A stretch of 6,964 nucleotides of DNA from JAJPJX01 sp964568355 (GCA_964568355.1 CAZMRK010000151.1:1-6964), one strand, 5' to 3'. Shown: positions 1 to 6,804, counted from the stretch's first letter. The notes: generated by a model from the sequence alone, not told the origin. A program made the numbers and translations.

Positions 1-3000
1 CGCAGACGCTGATTCTCGTCCGAGATGTAATCCGAAGGAATGCGGATGTCCAGGCCCAGGTTCAAACTCGAATGAATCTCCGGCAGTACTTCCTCGCCTT
101 TCAGCTCGCGCACGGTTTCTTCCAGCATCCGGACATACATATCGAAACCCACCGCATTGATGTGGCCGTGTTGCTCGCCACCCAGCAGGTTGCCGGCCCC
201 GCGCAACTCCAGATCCAGGGCGGCGATTTTGAAGCCCGCGCCCAGGTCGCTAAACTCCTTGAGCGCCGCCAGACGCTTGCGGGCGACCTCGGTCAGCTCG
301 CTGTCGGGCGGCACCAGCAGGTAGGCGTAGGCGCGACGGTTCGAACGCCCGACCCGGCCGCGAAGCTGGTAAAGCTCCGAAAGGCCATAGCGCTCGGCAT
401 TTTCAATGATCATGGTGTTGGCCAGAGGAATGTCGAGACCATTTTCTACGATTGTCGTACACACGAAGACATCGTATTCGTGGCGCATGAACTGGAGCAT
501 AGTCTTCTCCAGTTCGGCCTCCCCCATCTGCCCGTGTCCTACGCCGATGCGCGCCTGAGGCACCAATTCCTGGATGGTCGCCGCCCGTGACCAGATCGAA
601 TCCACCCGGTTGTGCAGGAAATACACCTGCCCGCCCCTGGCAAGTTCCAGTTCGATCGCCGAACGGATCAGTTCCGGATTGAAATGGGCCACTACGGTCT
701 GGATCGAGAGGCGGTCCTTGGGTGGAGTCTCGATCACGGACATATCGCGCAATCCGAGCAACGACATATGTAGTGTACGAGGGATGGGCGTAGCGCTCAT
801 CGTCACCACGTCCACGCTCTTCTTGATGTGTTTCAGGCGTTCTTTGTGCTTGACGCCGAAGCGCTGCTCCTCGTCCACGATCACCAGGCCGAGATCCCGG
901 AAGCTCACGTCCTGGGACAGGAGCCGGTGCGTCCCAATCGCGATATCTACTTTACCCTCTGCAAGATCCGCCAGAGCTGCTTTGATTTCTTTGGGGCTGC
1001 GGAAACGGCTGTACATCTCGATGCGGACCGGGAAGGACTGAAAACGGCGCTTGAACGTCTCGTAGTGCTGGAACGCCAGTACCGTAGTCGGCGCCAGGAC
1101 AGCCACCTGCTTGCCGTCGCCCAAGGCCTTAAAGGCCGCCCGCATCACGACTTCCGTCTTGCCGAAACCAACGTCGCCGCACAGCAACCGGTCCATCGGC
1201 TGCTGGTTCTGCATATCCCGCTTGATCTCCTGGATGGCGGTGAGCTGATCCTTGGTCTCGGTGAACTCAAAGGAATCCTCGAATTCGCGCTGCCAGTTAC
1301 TGTCCGGCGAGAAAGCGAAGCCCTCGGCCATGCGGCGCTGGGCGTAGAGCTTCAGCAACTCGTCGGCCATGTCGCGCATTTTGGCCTTGACCCGGCTCTT
1401 GGTGCGGGTCCACGTCGCTCCGCCCATGCGGTCCAGCGTGGGCTGGCCGTCGCCCGCGCCGCGAAAGCGCTGGACCAGATCCATACGGGTCAGCGGGACA
1501 TAAAGCTTGCTGCCGCCGGCGTATTCCAGCACCATGTAATCGCCCTTGGCCTCGCCCTGAGCGATCTCCCGCAGGCCCAGGTAGCGCGCCACGCCGTGTT
1601 CTACGTGAACTACGTAGTCGCCCGGCTTCAGGTCGATCAGGTCGGCCGAGAATTTCCCCAGCAGCGTGGTCGGGGACGGCGCCCGGGCTACCAGTTCCGA
1701 GCTCTCGAACAGGTCCTCGTAGCCGAACACCGCCAGGCGCGCGTCCCGGAACTGCACGCCGTGGCTGATACGGCCTCGAATCAGATAGATAGAGGCGACC
1801 GAGCCGGCCATGTAGGCCCGTTCCGCCAGATACTCCGGCGTCGACTGAGACTGCTCCAGGCCGAGCTGATAGGCCACGCCGTACTCGTTGAAAATATCCG
1901 CAACGCGCTCTACTTCACCCGAAGTGGCCGCGAAAAAGGCGACCCGGCTGCCGTTTTCGACCAGCGTGCGAGCTTCGCCGATGGCCATCTGCATGTTGCC
2001 GTGGAAATTCATCGCCGGGCGGGTGGAAATATGGAACGTCTCGCCGCTCGCGCCTAAGTCCAATTCCTGGAAGGAAACGGCCGGAAGAGCCTGGACCGCG
2101 GCTTCTAACTCCTCGCAGGTCAGGTAGATGGCGTTGGGATCGTAAGCGGCGGAGCGCTCGATCTGGTCCAGCCGCTTCCAGAATCGCTCAGCCGCCCCGC
2201 GCACCAGCGCCGGTTCGTCCCAGATCACGATCGGCCGGCTGGACATCTCGAAAACAGATCCCCGCCGCGGCCGGGCCATGGGGACCAGGGTCTCCCAGCC
2301 GGCAAACGGCTCGCCCGGAGCGGGCAATTCCCGGTCCGGCACGCCGGACTCGCGCAGCCGCTCGCCCAGTTCAGCCAGCAGCGTCCGCGTGCGCGGGTAC
2401 TCGCTCAGCGGCAGCAGCGTACATTCCTCGATCTTGAGCAGCGAACGCTGGGATTCCACGTCGAACCGGCGGATGGTTTCCACCTGGTCGCCAAACAGTT
2501 CGATGCGGACCGGCTTGGAGTTTTCCGGCGAGAATGCATCGAGAATGCCTCCGCGCACGGAGTACTCCCCGACCATTTCCACAGGCTCGCGGCGCTCGTA
2601 GCCGATACTCTCCAGGTGAGCCACCACGTCTTCGAGGAGCACCTCGTCGCCGGTGCGCAGGGTCAGGGCCAATTGCCGATAGAAGTCAGGAGGATCGAGC
2701 CGCAGCAGAGCGGAGGCTACCGGCATAACCGTAATCGGCGCGCGCTGCTCGGCCAGCCGCCACAACCCGATCGCCCGCCGCTCCAGGATCTCGGCGTGGG
2801 GCGAAAGCCCTTGCAATGGCAGGGCTTCCAGGGCCGGCAACAATTGAGGGCCTTCGCGCTCCTGGCGGGGAATCAACAGCTCGAAGAAGGTTTCCAAGGC
2901 CTCGGAAAGCGCCTCCGCCTGTTTGTTGCCGTCCACAACGATGAGCAGGGGGCGCCGGAAATGCTGCCAGAGCAGAACGTGATAGAGCGCCTTAGCGGTA

Positions 3001-3116
3001 GTCGTCAGGCCGGCAAGCGAAATTCTACAAGGATCGGAAATGCGCTTTAACAGTTCTTGAAAGGCCGGCTCGCGGCCCAGCCCCAGAAACAGGTCGCGGA
3101 TGGCGGGATGAGTCAA
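1..3116 (-). CDS. mfd: Transcription-repair coupling factor Mfd, C-terminus cut off by the window edge
   Basis: Mfd is a cytoplasmic DNA translocase that removes RNA polymerase stalled at lesions and recruits UvrA for nucleotide excision repair. I translated the minus strand by hand and found one open frame of about 1038 codons. In order it shows a UvrB-like N-terminal module (GEYSVRGGILDAFSP near residues 183-197), an RNA-polymerase-interacting domain (LKPGDYVVHVEHGVARY, D500 in GDYVVH), and an SF2 helicase/translocase core. The core has Walker A GDVGFGKT at 647-654 (K653), the DEEQ box at 748-751, SATPIPR, and motif VI QLRGRVGR from Q917. The start of the C-terminal TRCF domain (LDIRIPSDYISDENQRL) reaches the edge. 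E. coli Mfd has 1148 residues, so roughly 100 are missing here. The start is inferred as TTG at 3116-3114, since no in-frame ATG occurs nearby. It overlaps the rfaE2 stop as TTGA and has no obvious Shine-Dalgarno of its own, which suggests translational coupling. The family is certain; the exact start is less so. Confidence 0.96.
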   Translation of the reverse strand, partial: MTHPAIRDLFLGLGREPAFQELLKRISDPCRISLAGLTTTAKALYHVLLWQHFRRPLLIVVDGNKQAEALSEALETFFELLIPRQEREGPQLLPALEALPLQGLSPHAEILERRAIGLWRLAEQRAPITVMPVASALLRLDPPDFYRQLALTLRTGDEVLLEDVVAHLESIGYERREPVEMVGEYSVRGGILDAFSPENSKPVRIELFGDQVETIRRFDVESQRSLLKIEECTLLPLSEYPRTRTLLAELGERLRESGVPDRELPAPGEPFAGWETLVPMARPRRGSVFEMSSRPIVIWDEPALVRGAAERFWKRLDQIERSAAYDPNAIYLTCEELEAAVQALPAVSFQELDLGASGETFHISTRPAMNFHGNMQMAIGEARTLVENGSRVAFFAATSGEVERVADIFNEYGVAYQLGLEQSQSTPEYLAERAYMAGSVASIYLIRGRISHGVQFRDARLAVFGYEDLFESSELVARAPSPTTLLGKFSADLIDLKPGDYVVHVEHGVARYLGLREIAQGEAKGDYMVLEYAGGSKLYVPLTRMDLVQRFRGAGDGQPTLDRMGGATWTRTKSRVKAKMRDMADELLKLYAQRRMAEGFAFSPDSNWQREFEDSFEFTETKDQLTAIQEIKRDMQNQQPMDRLLCGDVGFGKTEVVMRAAFKALGDGKQVAVLAPTTVLAFQHYETFKRRFQSFPVRIEMYSRFRSPKEIKAALADLAEGKVDIAIGTHRLLSQDVSFRDLGLVIVDEEQRFGVKHKERLKHIKKSVDVVTMSATPIPRTLHMSLLGLRDMSVIETPPKDRLSIQTVVAHFNPELIRSAIELELARGGQVYFLHNRVDSIWSRAATIQELVPQARIGVGHGQMGEAELEKTMLQFMRHEYDVFVCTTIVENGLDIPLANTMIIENAERYGLSELYQLRGRVGRSNRRAYAYLLVPPDSELTEVARKRLAALKEFSDLGAGFKIAALDLELRGAGNLLGGEQHGHINAVGFDMYVRMLEETVRELKGEEVLPEIHSSLNLGLDIRIPSDYISDENQRL

Positions 3117-3586
3117 GGTTGGCGGGTAAGCAATTTTTCTACTATTCCAGTAGTTGAATAGCCGGGTTCGAGCGCCAGCGCCAGGACCTGGCCTCCGGCA
3201 GCCTCCACTTCCTCGCGTCCGGCGATCCAATGGGCCCAATCGGCGCCCTTGATCAGGACATCGGGCAGCACGGCAGCGATCAGTTCCCGGGGAGTATCCT
3301 CTTCGAACAGGGTTACGGCGTCGACAGCCTCCAGGCTGGCAGCGACTTCGGCACGTTCCTCCTCCGGAATCAGCGGCCGGGTAGGGCCTTTCAGCCGGCG
3401 GACGCTCGAATCGGAGTTCAGCGCCAGGATCAGCACATCACCCAGAGAGCGGGCCTGTTCCAGCAGACGGATATGGCCGGGATGCAGAAGATCGTAACAG
3501 CCGTTGGTGAAAACTACCCGCTTGCCCTCCTGCCTCCATTGCGCGCGCTGCCGGATCAACTCGGGCCGGGTATAGAGCTTGTGCAT
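3113..3586 (-). CDS. rfaE2: D-beta-D-heptose 1-phosphate adenylyltransferase (RfaE domain II, stand-alone)
   Basis: This enzyme transfers AMP from ATP to D-glycero-beta-D-manno-heptose 1-phosphate, giving the ADP-heptose used for the LPS inner core. It is cytoplasmic. The 157-residue protein is a single nucleotidyltransferase domain, whereas E. coli HldE fuses it to a sugar kinase. Visible family marks are FTNGCYDLLHPGH at residues 26-38 with the HxGH nucleotide-binding motif (H35-H38), KGPTRPL at 66-72, the KGADW segment at 113-117, and the terminal YSTTGIVEKL at 143-152. I chose the ATG at 3586 because it gives the usual length and N-terminus and has a purine-rich GAGAGAAG just upstream. 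A longer frame from 3685 adds 33 residues unlike the family. The stop overlaps the mfd start by four bases, so the two genes are probably cotranscribed. The partner kinase, phosphatase and epimerase are not in the window. Confidence 0.93.
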   Translation of the reverse strand: MHKLYTRPELIRQRAQWRQEGKRVVFTNGCYDLLHPGHIRLLEQARSLGDVLILALNSDSSVRRLKGPTRPLIPEEERAEVAASLEAVDAVTLFEEDTPRELIAAVLPDVLIKGADWAHWIAGREEVEAAGGQVLALALEPGYSTTGIVEKLLTRQP

Positions 3587-3724
3587 TGCTTCTCTCAGTG
3601 TAACAAGGGACTTAACTGATCCCGGCGCCGGACATGCCCGTCCCACGAGCGTACACTCTGGAGCCGCCGCAGGGCGAAGATACAAGGAATTAGGGATGGC
3701 AGGCCAGGTGCAACCTCCATCGGG
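3587..3724. other. Divergent intergenic region between rfaE2 and the ADOP permease
   Basis: This 138-bp gap must hold the start signals of both divergent units. On the minus strand, GAGAG (3592-3596), five bases before the rfaE2 ATG, is the likely ribosome binding site. On the plus strand there is a sigma70-like promoter candidate at 3629-3657, and a Shine-Dalgarno-like AAGGA at 3684-3688 that serves ATG 3696, out of frame with the permease. I see no RNA gene, and no convincing palindrome apart from widely spaced AGTGTA/TACACT boxes. Confidence 0.7.
3629..3657 (+). promoter_or_regulatory. Candidate sigma70-like promoter for the ADOP permease gene
   Basis: CGGACA at 3629-3634 (four of six matches to TTGACA) lies 17 bp before TACACT at 3652-3657 (four of six matches to TATAAT). 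Transcription would begin near 3664 and leave a leader of about 60 nt before the ATG at 3725. Spacing is ideal but both boxes are imperfect, so this is only a candidate. Confidence 0.35.
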
Positions 3725-6151
3725 ATGGAGTTCTCCCTGCGTAGTTTCCGGTATGCCGTGCGAAGCCTGCGGCGAAAGCCCGGCTTCGCACTGGCTACGG
3801 CTGCGGTCCTCGGCCTGGGCATTGGGGCCAACACCGCAATTTTCAGCGTAGTGTATGCCGTGCTGCTGCGCCCGCTATCCTATCCGGACGCGGACCGGAT
3901 CGTAGTGCTGCGGACGCGGGATCGGGATCGGTCGCATGAGCAGACTTCGCTCACGACTTACCTGGACTGGAAGGCGCGCAGCCGCTCGTTCGAAAGCCTG
4001 GCCGCTTACCGCGGATGGGAGCCCGCGCTCACGGTCGGCAGCGAGTCCGCCTATGTCACCGGGATGTTGGTGACCTCCGAATTTTTTCGTGTACTGGGAG
4101 TAGGTCTGCGGGAAGGGCGCTTCTTTTCCGCCGCCGAGGACCGGCCGGGCGGAGCTTCCCGCGTGGTGATCCTCACCGAGGGCCTATGGCGGCGCCGCTT
4201 CGGCCGGGAAACCCAACTAGTGGGCAAAACCATTTTGCTGGACCACCAGGCATACACCGTGGTAGGGATTTTGCCGGACCGGTTCCGCCCCACCGGCACG
4301 GGCGTTCTCAACGGACCGGAGATCTGGGCGCCGCTGGCTTGGGATCCGGCCCAACCCCAGGCCTGCCGGACGTGTGAGTTCCTCTGGGCCGCCGGCCGCC
4401 TGAAGCCGGGCATCAGCCGCAAGCAGGCGGCCGCGGAGCTAAACGGCATTCAGCAACAGCTTGACCGGGAATATCCGCAAGCCTACGACGTGGCCGCGGG
4501 GGTAGAGCTGACTCCGCTGGCCGAGGAGTTCACCGGCAAGACGCGCACGACCCTGCTCGCTTTGGTGGGGGCCGTGGGATTGCTGCTGCTGATCGCCTGC
4601 GCCAATGTCGCCAACCTGTTTCTGGTCCGCATGACCGGACGGCGAAAAGAGGTGGCCCTGCGCGTGGCGCTGGGCGCCGGCAGGTCGCGCATCGTGGGAC
4701 ATCTTCTGGCGGAGAGCCTGACCATCGGAGTGATCGGCGGGGCGGTAGGGCTGGCGATCGCAGCGTGGGGTACCCAATTGATTGCGGCCTTCGGGACCAG
4801 GCAGATTCCGCGCCTGGAACAGGTGGGCATCAACGGACCGGTACTGCTCTTCGCCCTGCTGCTGAGCATTGCGACCGGCATCCTGTTCGGGCTGGCTCCG
4901 GCGCTTGATGTTTCGCGCACCGATCTCCACGAAGGGCTGAAAGAAGGCGCGCGGGCTCCGGAGAGCGGCGGCAGGAAGGGCTTGCGCGACGCCCTGGTGA
5001 TCGCGGAGCTGGCTCTGGCGGTCGTGCTGCTGGCCGGCGCCGGCCTGCTTTCCAAGAGCTTTGTGCGCCTGATGTCGGTGGCGCCCGGATTTGATCCGCG
5101 CCATGTATTGACGGTCGCGCTGGACCTGCAGGGTACCCGCTATCAGGCTGGCCGGCAGGTGCCGGACTTCTACCGCCAGGTGCTGGAGCGGGTACGCGCG
5201 ATACCTGGTGTCGAGGTGGCCGGCGCGGTGCAGATTCTGCCGATGGGGGGATCCTTCGATCCCTACCGGATCTGCGTGGACGGGCAGCCGGACTGTTTCG
5301 GCCCGGAATCGCCGGTGGCGGACCGCTTCGTCTCCACGCCCGGCTATCTGCGCGCCATGGGAATTCCCCTGCTGCGCGGCCGGGACGTTAGCGACCAGGA
5401 CCGCGCCGACAGTCCCCCAGTGGCGTTGATCGGCGACTCCCTGGCGCGCCGCCTCTGGCCGGGAGAGAATCCGCTGGGGCACCGGCTGCGAACCAGCGAT
5501 TCGCAGCAGTGGCGAACCATTGTCGGCGTGGTGGGCGATGTCCACCTGTACGGCCTGGAGGTGGCGCCGGCGCTGCAGGTGTATGTCCCCCATACCCAGC
5601 AGCCGATGACGTTTCTGAACCTGGTGGTGCGCAGCGGCGGCGTAGATATGACGACGCTGGCCAACCAGGTGAAGGCGCAGGTAGAGGCGATCGAGAAAGG
5701 CCAGCCGATTTTCCGCGTAGCGACGATGGAACAGGTGATCGCCGTCTCCACCGCGCAGCGGCGCTTCGCGCTGTGGCTGAGCGGGGGATTCGCGCTGGTG
5801 GCCCTGGCGCTCTCGGCTGTGGGCGTTTATGGCGTGGTGTCGTACTCCGCGGCCCGGCGCACGCAGGAGATCGGCATCCGCATGGCGGTAGGCGCGCAGC
5901 CGCGAGACATTTTGCGCCTGGTTTTGCGCCACGCCGCCTTTCTGGTGGTCGCCGGCGTGGCGGCGGGAACGATCATCGCGCTGGCGCTCAACCGGCTCCT
6001 TTCCAGCCTGCTGTTCGGAGTGAGCGCCACTGACCCGGCGGTATTTCTGGGGGTAGCGGCGCTGCTGAGCCTGGTCGCGCTGGTGGCCAGCTACGTTCCC
6101 GCACGGCGTGCCTGCCGGCTGGATCCGCTCACCGCACTGCGGTACGAGTGA
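3725..6151 (+). CDS. ADOP-family duplicated MacB/FtsX-type ABC transporter permease
   Basis: This is an inner-membrane permease of the MacB/FtsX superfamily in the duplicated, usually ATPase-less arrangement called ADOP. The 808 residues match the family's usual length of about 800. The first half has a membrane segment at about 21-48 (GIGANTAIFSVVYAVLLRP), a MacB-like extracytoplasmic domain at about 50-270, and an FtsX domain with three segments near 275-302, 328-355 and 370-393. The second half repeats this plan: a segment at about 422-445, an extracytoplasmic domain at about 450-675, segments near 683-710, 734-757 and 771-794, and the typical end DPLTALRYE. The duplication shows in RKEVALRVALGAGRSRI (307-323) against TQEIGIRMAVGAQPRDI (713-729). 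The ATG at 3725 gives the family's standard N-terminus (LRSFRYAVRSLRRKPGF) but has no clear Shine-Dalgarno. No ATPase gene is adjacent. Substrate is unknown; MacB relatives work in export or mechanotransmission. Confidence 0.95.
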   Translation: MEFSLRSFRYAVRSLRRKPGFALATAAVLGLGIGANTAIFSVVYAVLLRPLSYPDADRIVVLRTRDRDRSHEQTSLTTYLDWKARSRSFESLAAYRGWEPALTVGSESAYVTGMLVTSEFFRVLGVGLREGRFFSAAEDRPGGASRVVILTEGLWRRRFGRETQLVGKTILLDHQAYTVVGILPDRFRPTGTGVLNGPEIWAPLAWDPAQPQACRTCEFLWAAGRLKPGISRKQAAAELNGIQQQLDREYPQAYDVAAGVELTPLAEEFTGKTRTTLLALVGAVGLLLLIACANVANLFLVRMTGRRKEVALRVALGAGRSRIVGHLLAESLTIGVIGGAVGLAIAAWGTQLIAAFGTRQIPRLEQVGINGPVLLFALLLSIATGILFGLAPALDVSRTDLHEGLKEGARAPESGGRKGLRDALVIAELALAVVLLAGAGLLSKSFVRLMSVAPGFDPRHVLTVALDLQGTRYQAGRQVPDFYRQVLERVRAIPGVEVAGAVQILPMGGSFDPYRICVDGQPDCFGPESPVADRFVSTPGYLRAMGIPLLRGRDVSDQDRADSPPVALIGDSLARRLWPGENPLGHRLRTSDSQQWRTIVGVVGDVHLYGLEVAPALQVYVPHTQQPMTFLNLVVRSGGVDMTTLANQVKAQVEAIEKGQPIFRVATMEQVIAVSTAQRRFALWLSGGFALVALALSAVGVYGVVSYSAARRTQEIGIRMAVGAQPRDILRLVLRHAAFLVVAGVAAGTIIALALNRLLSSLLFGVSATDPAVFLGVAALLSLVALVASYVPARRACRLDPLTALRYE

Positions 6152-6216
6152 CTCTACCAAACACAGTGAAGCCACGCGCCGCGCGGGAATGAAAGCCGGC
6201 GACGTTTTTCATTGTG

Positions 6217-6232
6217 GTATAACAGTTATACT
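6217..6232 (+). promoter_or_regulatory. Perfect 15-bp palindrome over the brnTA promoter (probable autoregulatory operator)
   Basis: GTATAAC (6217-6223), one central base, and GTTATAC (6225-6231) form a perfect inverted repeat ending six bases before the brnT ATG. It contains two possible -10 boxes: TATAAC at 6218-6223, preceded by an extended -10 TG at 6215-6216, and TATACT at 6227-6232. No good -35 box is visible, although the T-rich stretch at 6205-6209 lies in range of the second box. BrnA-type ribbon-helix-helix antitoxins are known to repress their own operon, so this is the obvious binding site. That assignment is inferred from position and symmetry. Confidence 0.65.
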
Positions 6233-6237
6233 GAGAG

Positions 6238-6516
6238 ATGCGATTCCACTTCGATGGGCGGAAGAGCAAACGACTAAAAGCAAATCCAAAACGCGGAATT
6301 AGCTTTGAGCAGGCAGAGGAGATCTTTTTGCATCCCTACTACCTGGACCGGCGCTCGGATTTGCCGGAGCAATACCGTGCTATCGGCTGGGTGGGAGAGC
6401 GCCTGTACACACTTATTTTTGAGGTACGGGAAGACAAAGAAGGAGAGTACTACCACTTCGTGACTTTGTGGAGGGCAACGTCCGAGGAGCAACGGCTTTA
6501 TGAAGAGCACTCGTAA
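6238..6516 (+). CDS. brnT: BrnT-family toxin (RelE-fold ribonuclease) of a type II toxin-antitoxin module
   Basis: BrnT toxins are small RelE-fold ribonucleases that stop translation by cutting RNA and are neutralised by a ribbon-helix-helix antitoxin. This 92-residue protein has the family layout: an N-terminal MRFHFDGRKSKRL strand/helix, then NPKRGISFEQAEEIFLHP at 16-33 matching the usual K-H-G-[IV]-S-F-E-E-A block, a central strand pair (RAIGWVGERLYTLIFEV, 47-63), and the C-terminal signature YHFVTLWRATSEEQRLYEE at 72-90, corresponding to the family's R-A-T-x-x-E-x-x-x-Y. KRG replaces the commoner KHG. The start is set by the conserved N-terminus; only GAGAG directly touching the ATG could act as a ribosome site. 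The 3' end overlaps the antitoxin gene by 17 bp. By eye, base composition is near half GC, lower than the neighbours, which fits an acquired module. I did not assign catalytic residues individually. Confidence 0.88.
   Translation: MRFHFDGRKSKRLKANPKRGISFEQAEEIFLHPYYLDRRSDLPEQYRAIGWVGERLYTLIFEVREDKEGEYYHFVTLWRATSEEQRLYEEHS
6484..6489 (+). promoter_or_regulatory. Ribosome binding site of brnA inside brnT
   Basis: GAGGAG lies ten bases before the ATG at 6500, within the last codons of brnT. It supports that ATG over the later in-frame ATG codons at 6605 and 6608, and suggests the antitoxin has its own efficient initiation on a shared transcript. Confidence 0.65.
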
Positions 6517-6784
6517 GCGGCAGAAACCTGTAGCGGCGGAAACCATCGCACGGCTGGCCGACGGCGGGAAAGACGTCTCGCGTTTCTTTACGAACACGGG
6601 CCGTATGATGCCTCCAGTTCAACGCGTCAATGTAGATTTTGCATCGCCGATGCTGGAGGAGTTGGACAACGCTGCGAAAGAACTGAACATCAGCCGCCAG
6701 GCAGTGATTAAGACCCTGATCCGTCAGGCGCTGGATCACCACTACCTGGCAACGGATCGCCAGCCTGCCGTAAAACGGCGGTAG
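6500..6784 (+). CDS. brnA: BrnA-like CopG-type ribbon-helix-helix antitoxin
   Basis: This is the antitoxin partner of BrnT: a DNA-binding protein expected to bind the toxin and repress the operon. The 94-residue protein has a basic start (MKSTRKRQKP), then a linker (AETIARLADGGKDVSRFFTN, 13-32) resembling the toxin-binding region of BrnA proteins. A ribbon-helix-helix domain follows: strand VQRVNVDFA at 40-48, helix A at about 49-62 (SPMLEELDNAAKEL), turn NIS, and helix B from R66 to about Y82 (RQAVIKTLIRQALDHHY). Strand residues R42, N44 and D46 fit the face that normally inserts into the DNA major groove. It follows brnT with a 17-bp overlap, in the toxin-first order typical of brnTA. The stop codon lies inside a hairpin, and the convergent clpB stop is 20 bp further on. 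The family call is firm; the BrnA name rests on the BrnT pairing. Confidence 0.85.
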   Translation: MKSTRKRQKPVAAETIARLADGGKDVSRFFTNTGRMMPPVQRVNVDFASPMLEELDNAAKELNISRQAVIKTLIRQALDHHYLATDRQPAVKRR

Positions 6785-6791
6785 GCTGGCG
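6758..6791. terminator. Strong hairpin over the brnA stop codon, possible bidirectional terminator
   Basis: CGCCAGCCTGCCGT (6758-6771) pairs with ACGGC (6775-6779) and AGGCTGGCG (6783-6791) around an AAA loop. This gives 14 GC-rich base pairs with a three-base bulge (6780-6782) on one arm. It spans the end of brnA and sits just before the convergent clpB stop, where a shared terminator would be expected. Neither strand has a following T-run, so it is not a canonical intrinsic terminator. It may instead block readthrough partially or protect mRNA 3' ends. Confidence 0.45.
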
Positions 6792-6804
6792 AGCGCAGGC
6801 AGCG

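Noticed and set aside
828..2057. Long open frames on the plus strand opposite mfd, up to 409 codons
   Set aside because: They are antisense shadows of a continuous, motif-rich Mfd frame in GC-rich DNA, and their products match no family I recognise.
3587..3685. N-terminal extension of rfaE2 from an upstream start at 3685
   Set aside because: The extra 33 residues (MYLRPAAAPECTLVGRACPA and on) look unlike the family, would consume most of the divergent promoter region, and are made unnecessary by the ATG at 3586 with its purine-rich site.
4439..6175. 578-codon open frame antisense to the permease
   Set aside because: It is low-complexity, rich in Gln, Arg and His, and lies opposite a full-length conserved permease; this is typical of GC-rich antisense frames.
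6177..6209. Possible terminator after the permease: CGCCG / CGGCG stem followed by five T
   Set aside because: The stem is only five base pairs with a 15-base loop, and three bases separate it from a short T-run interrupted by C. Too weak to call.
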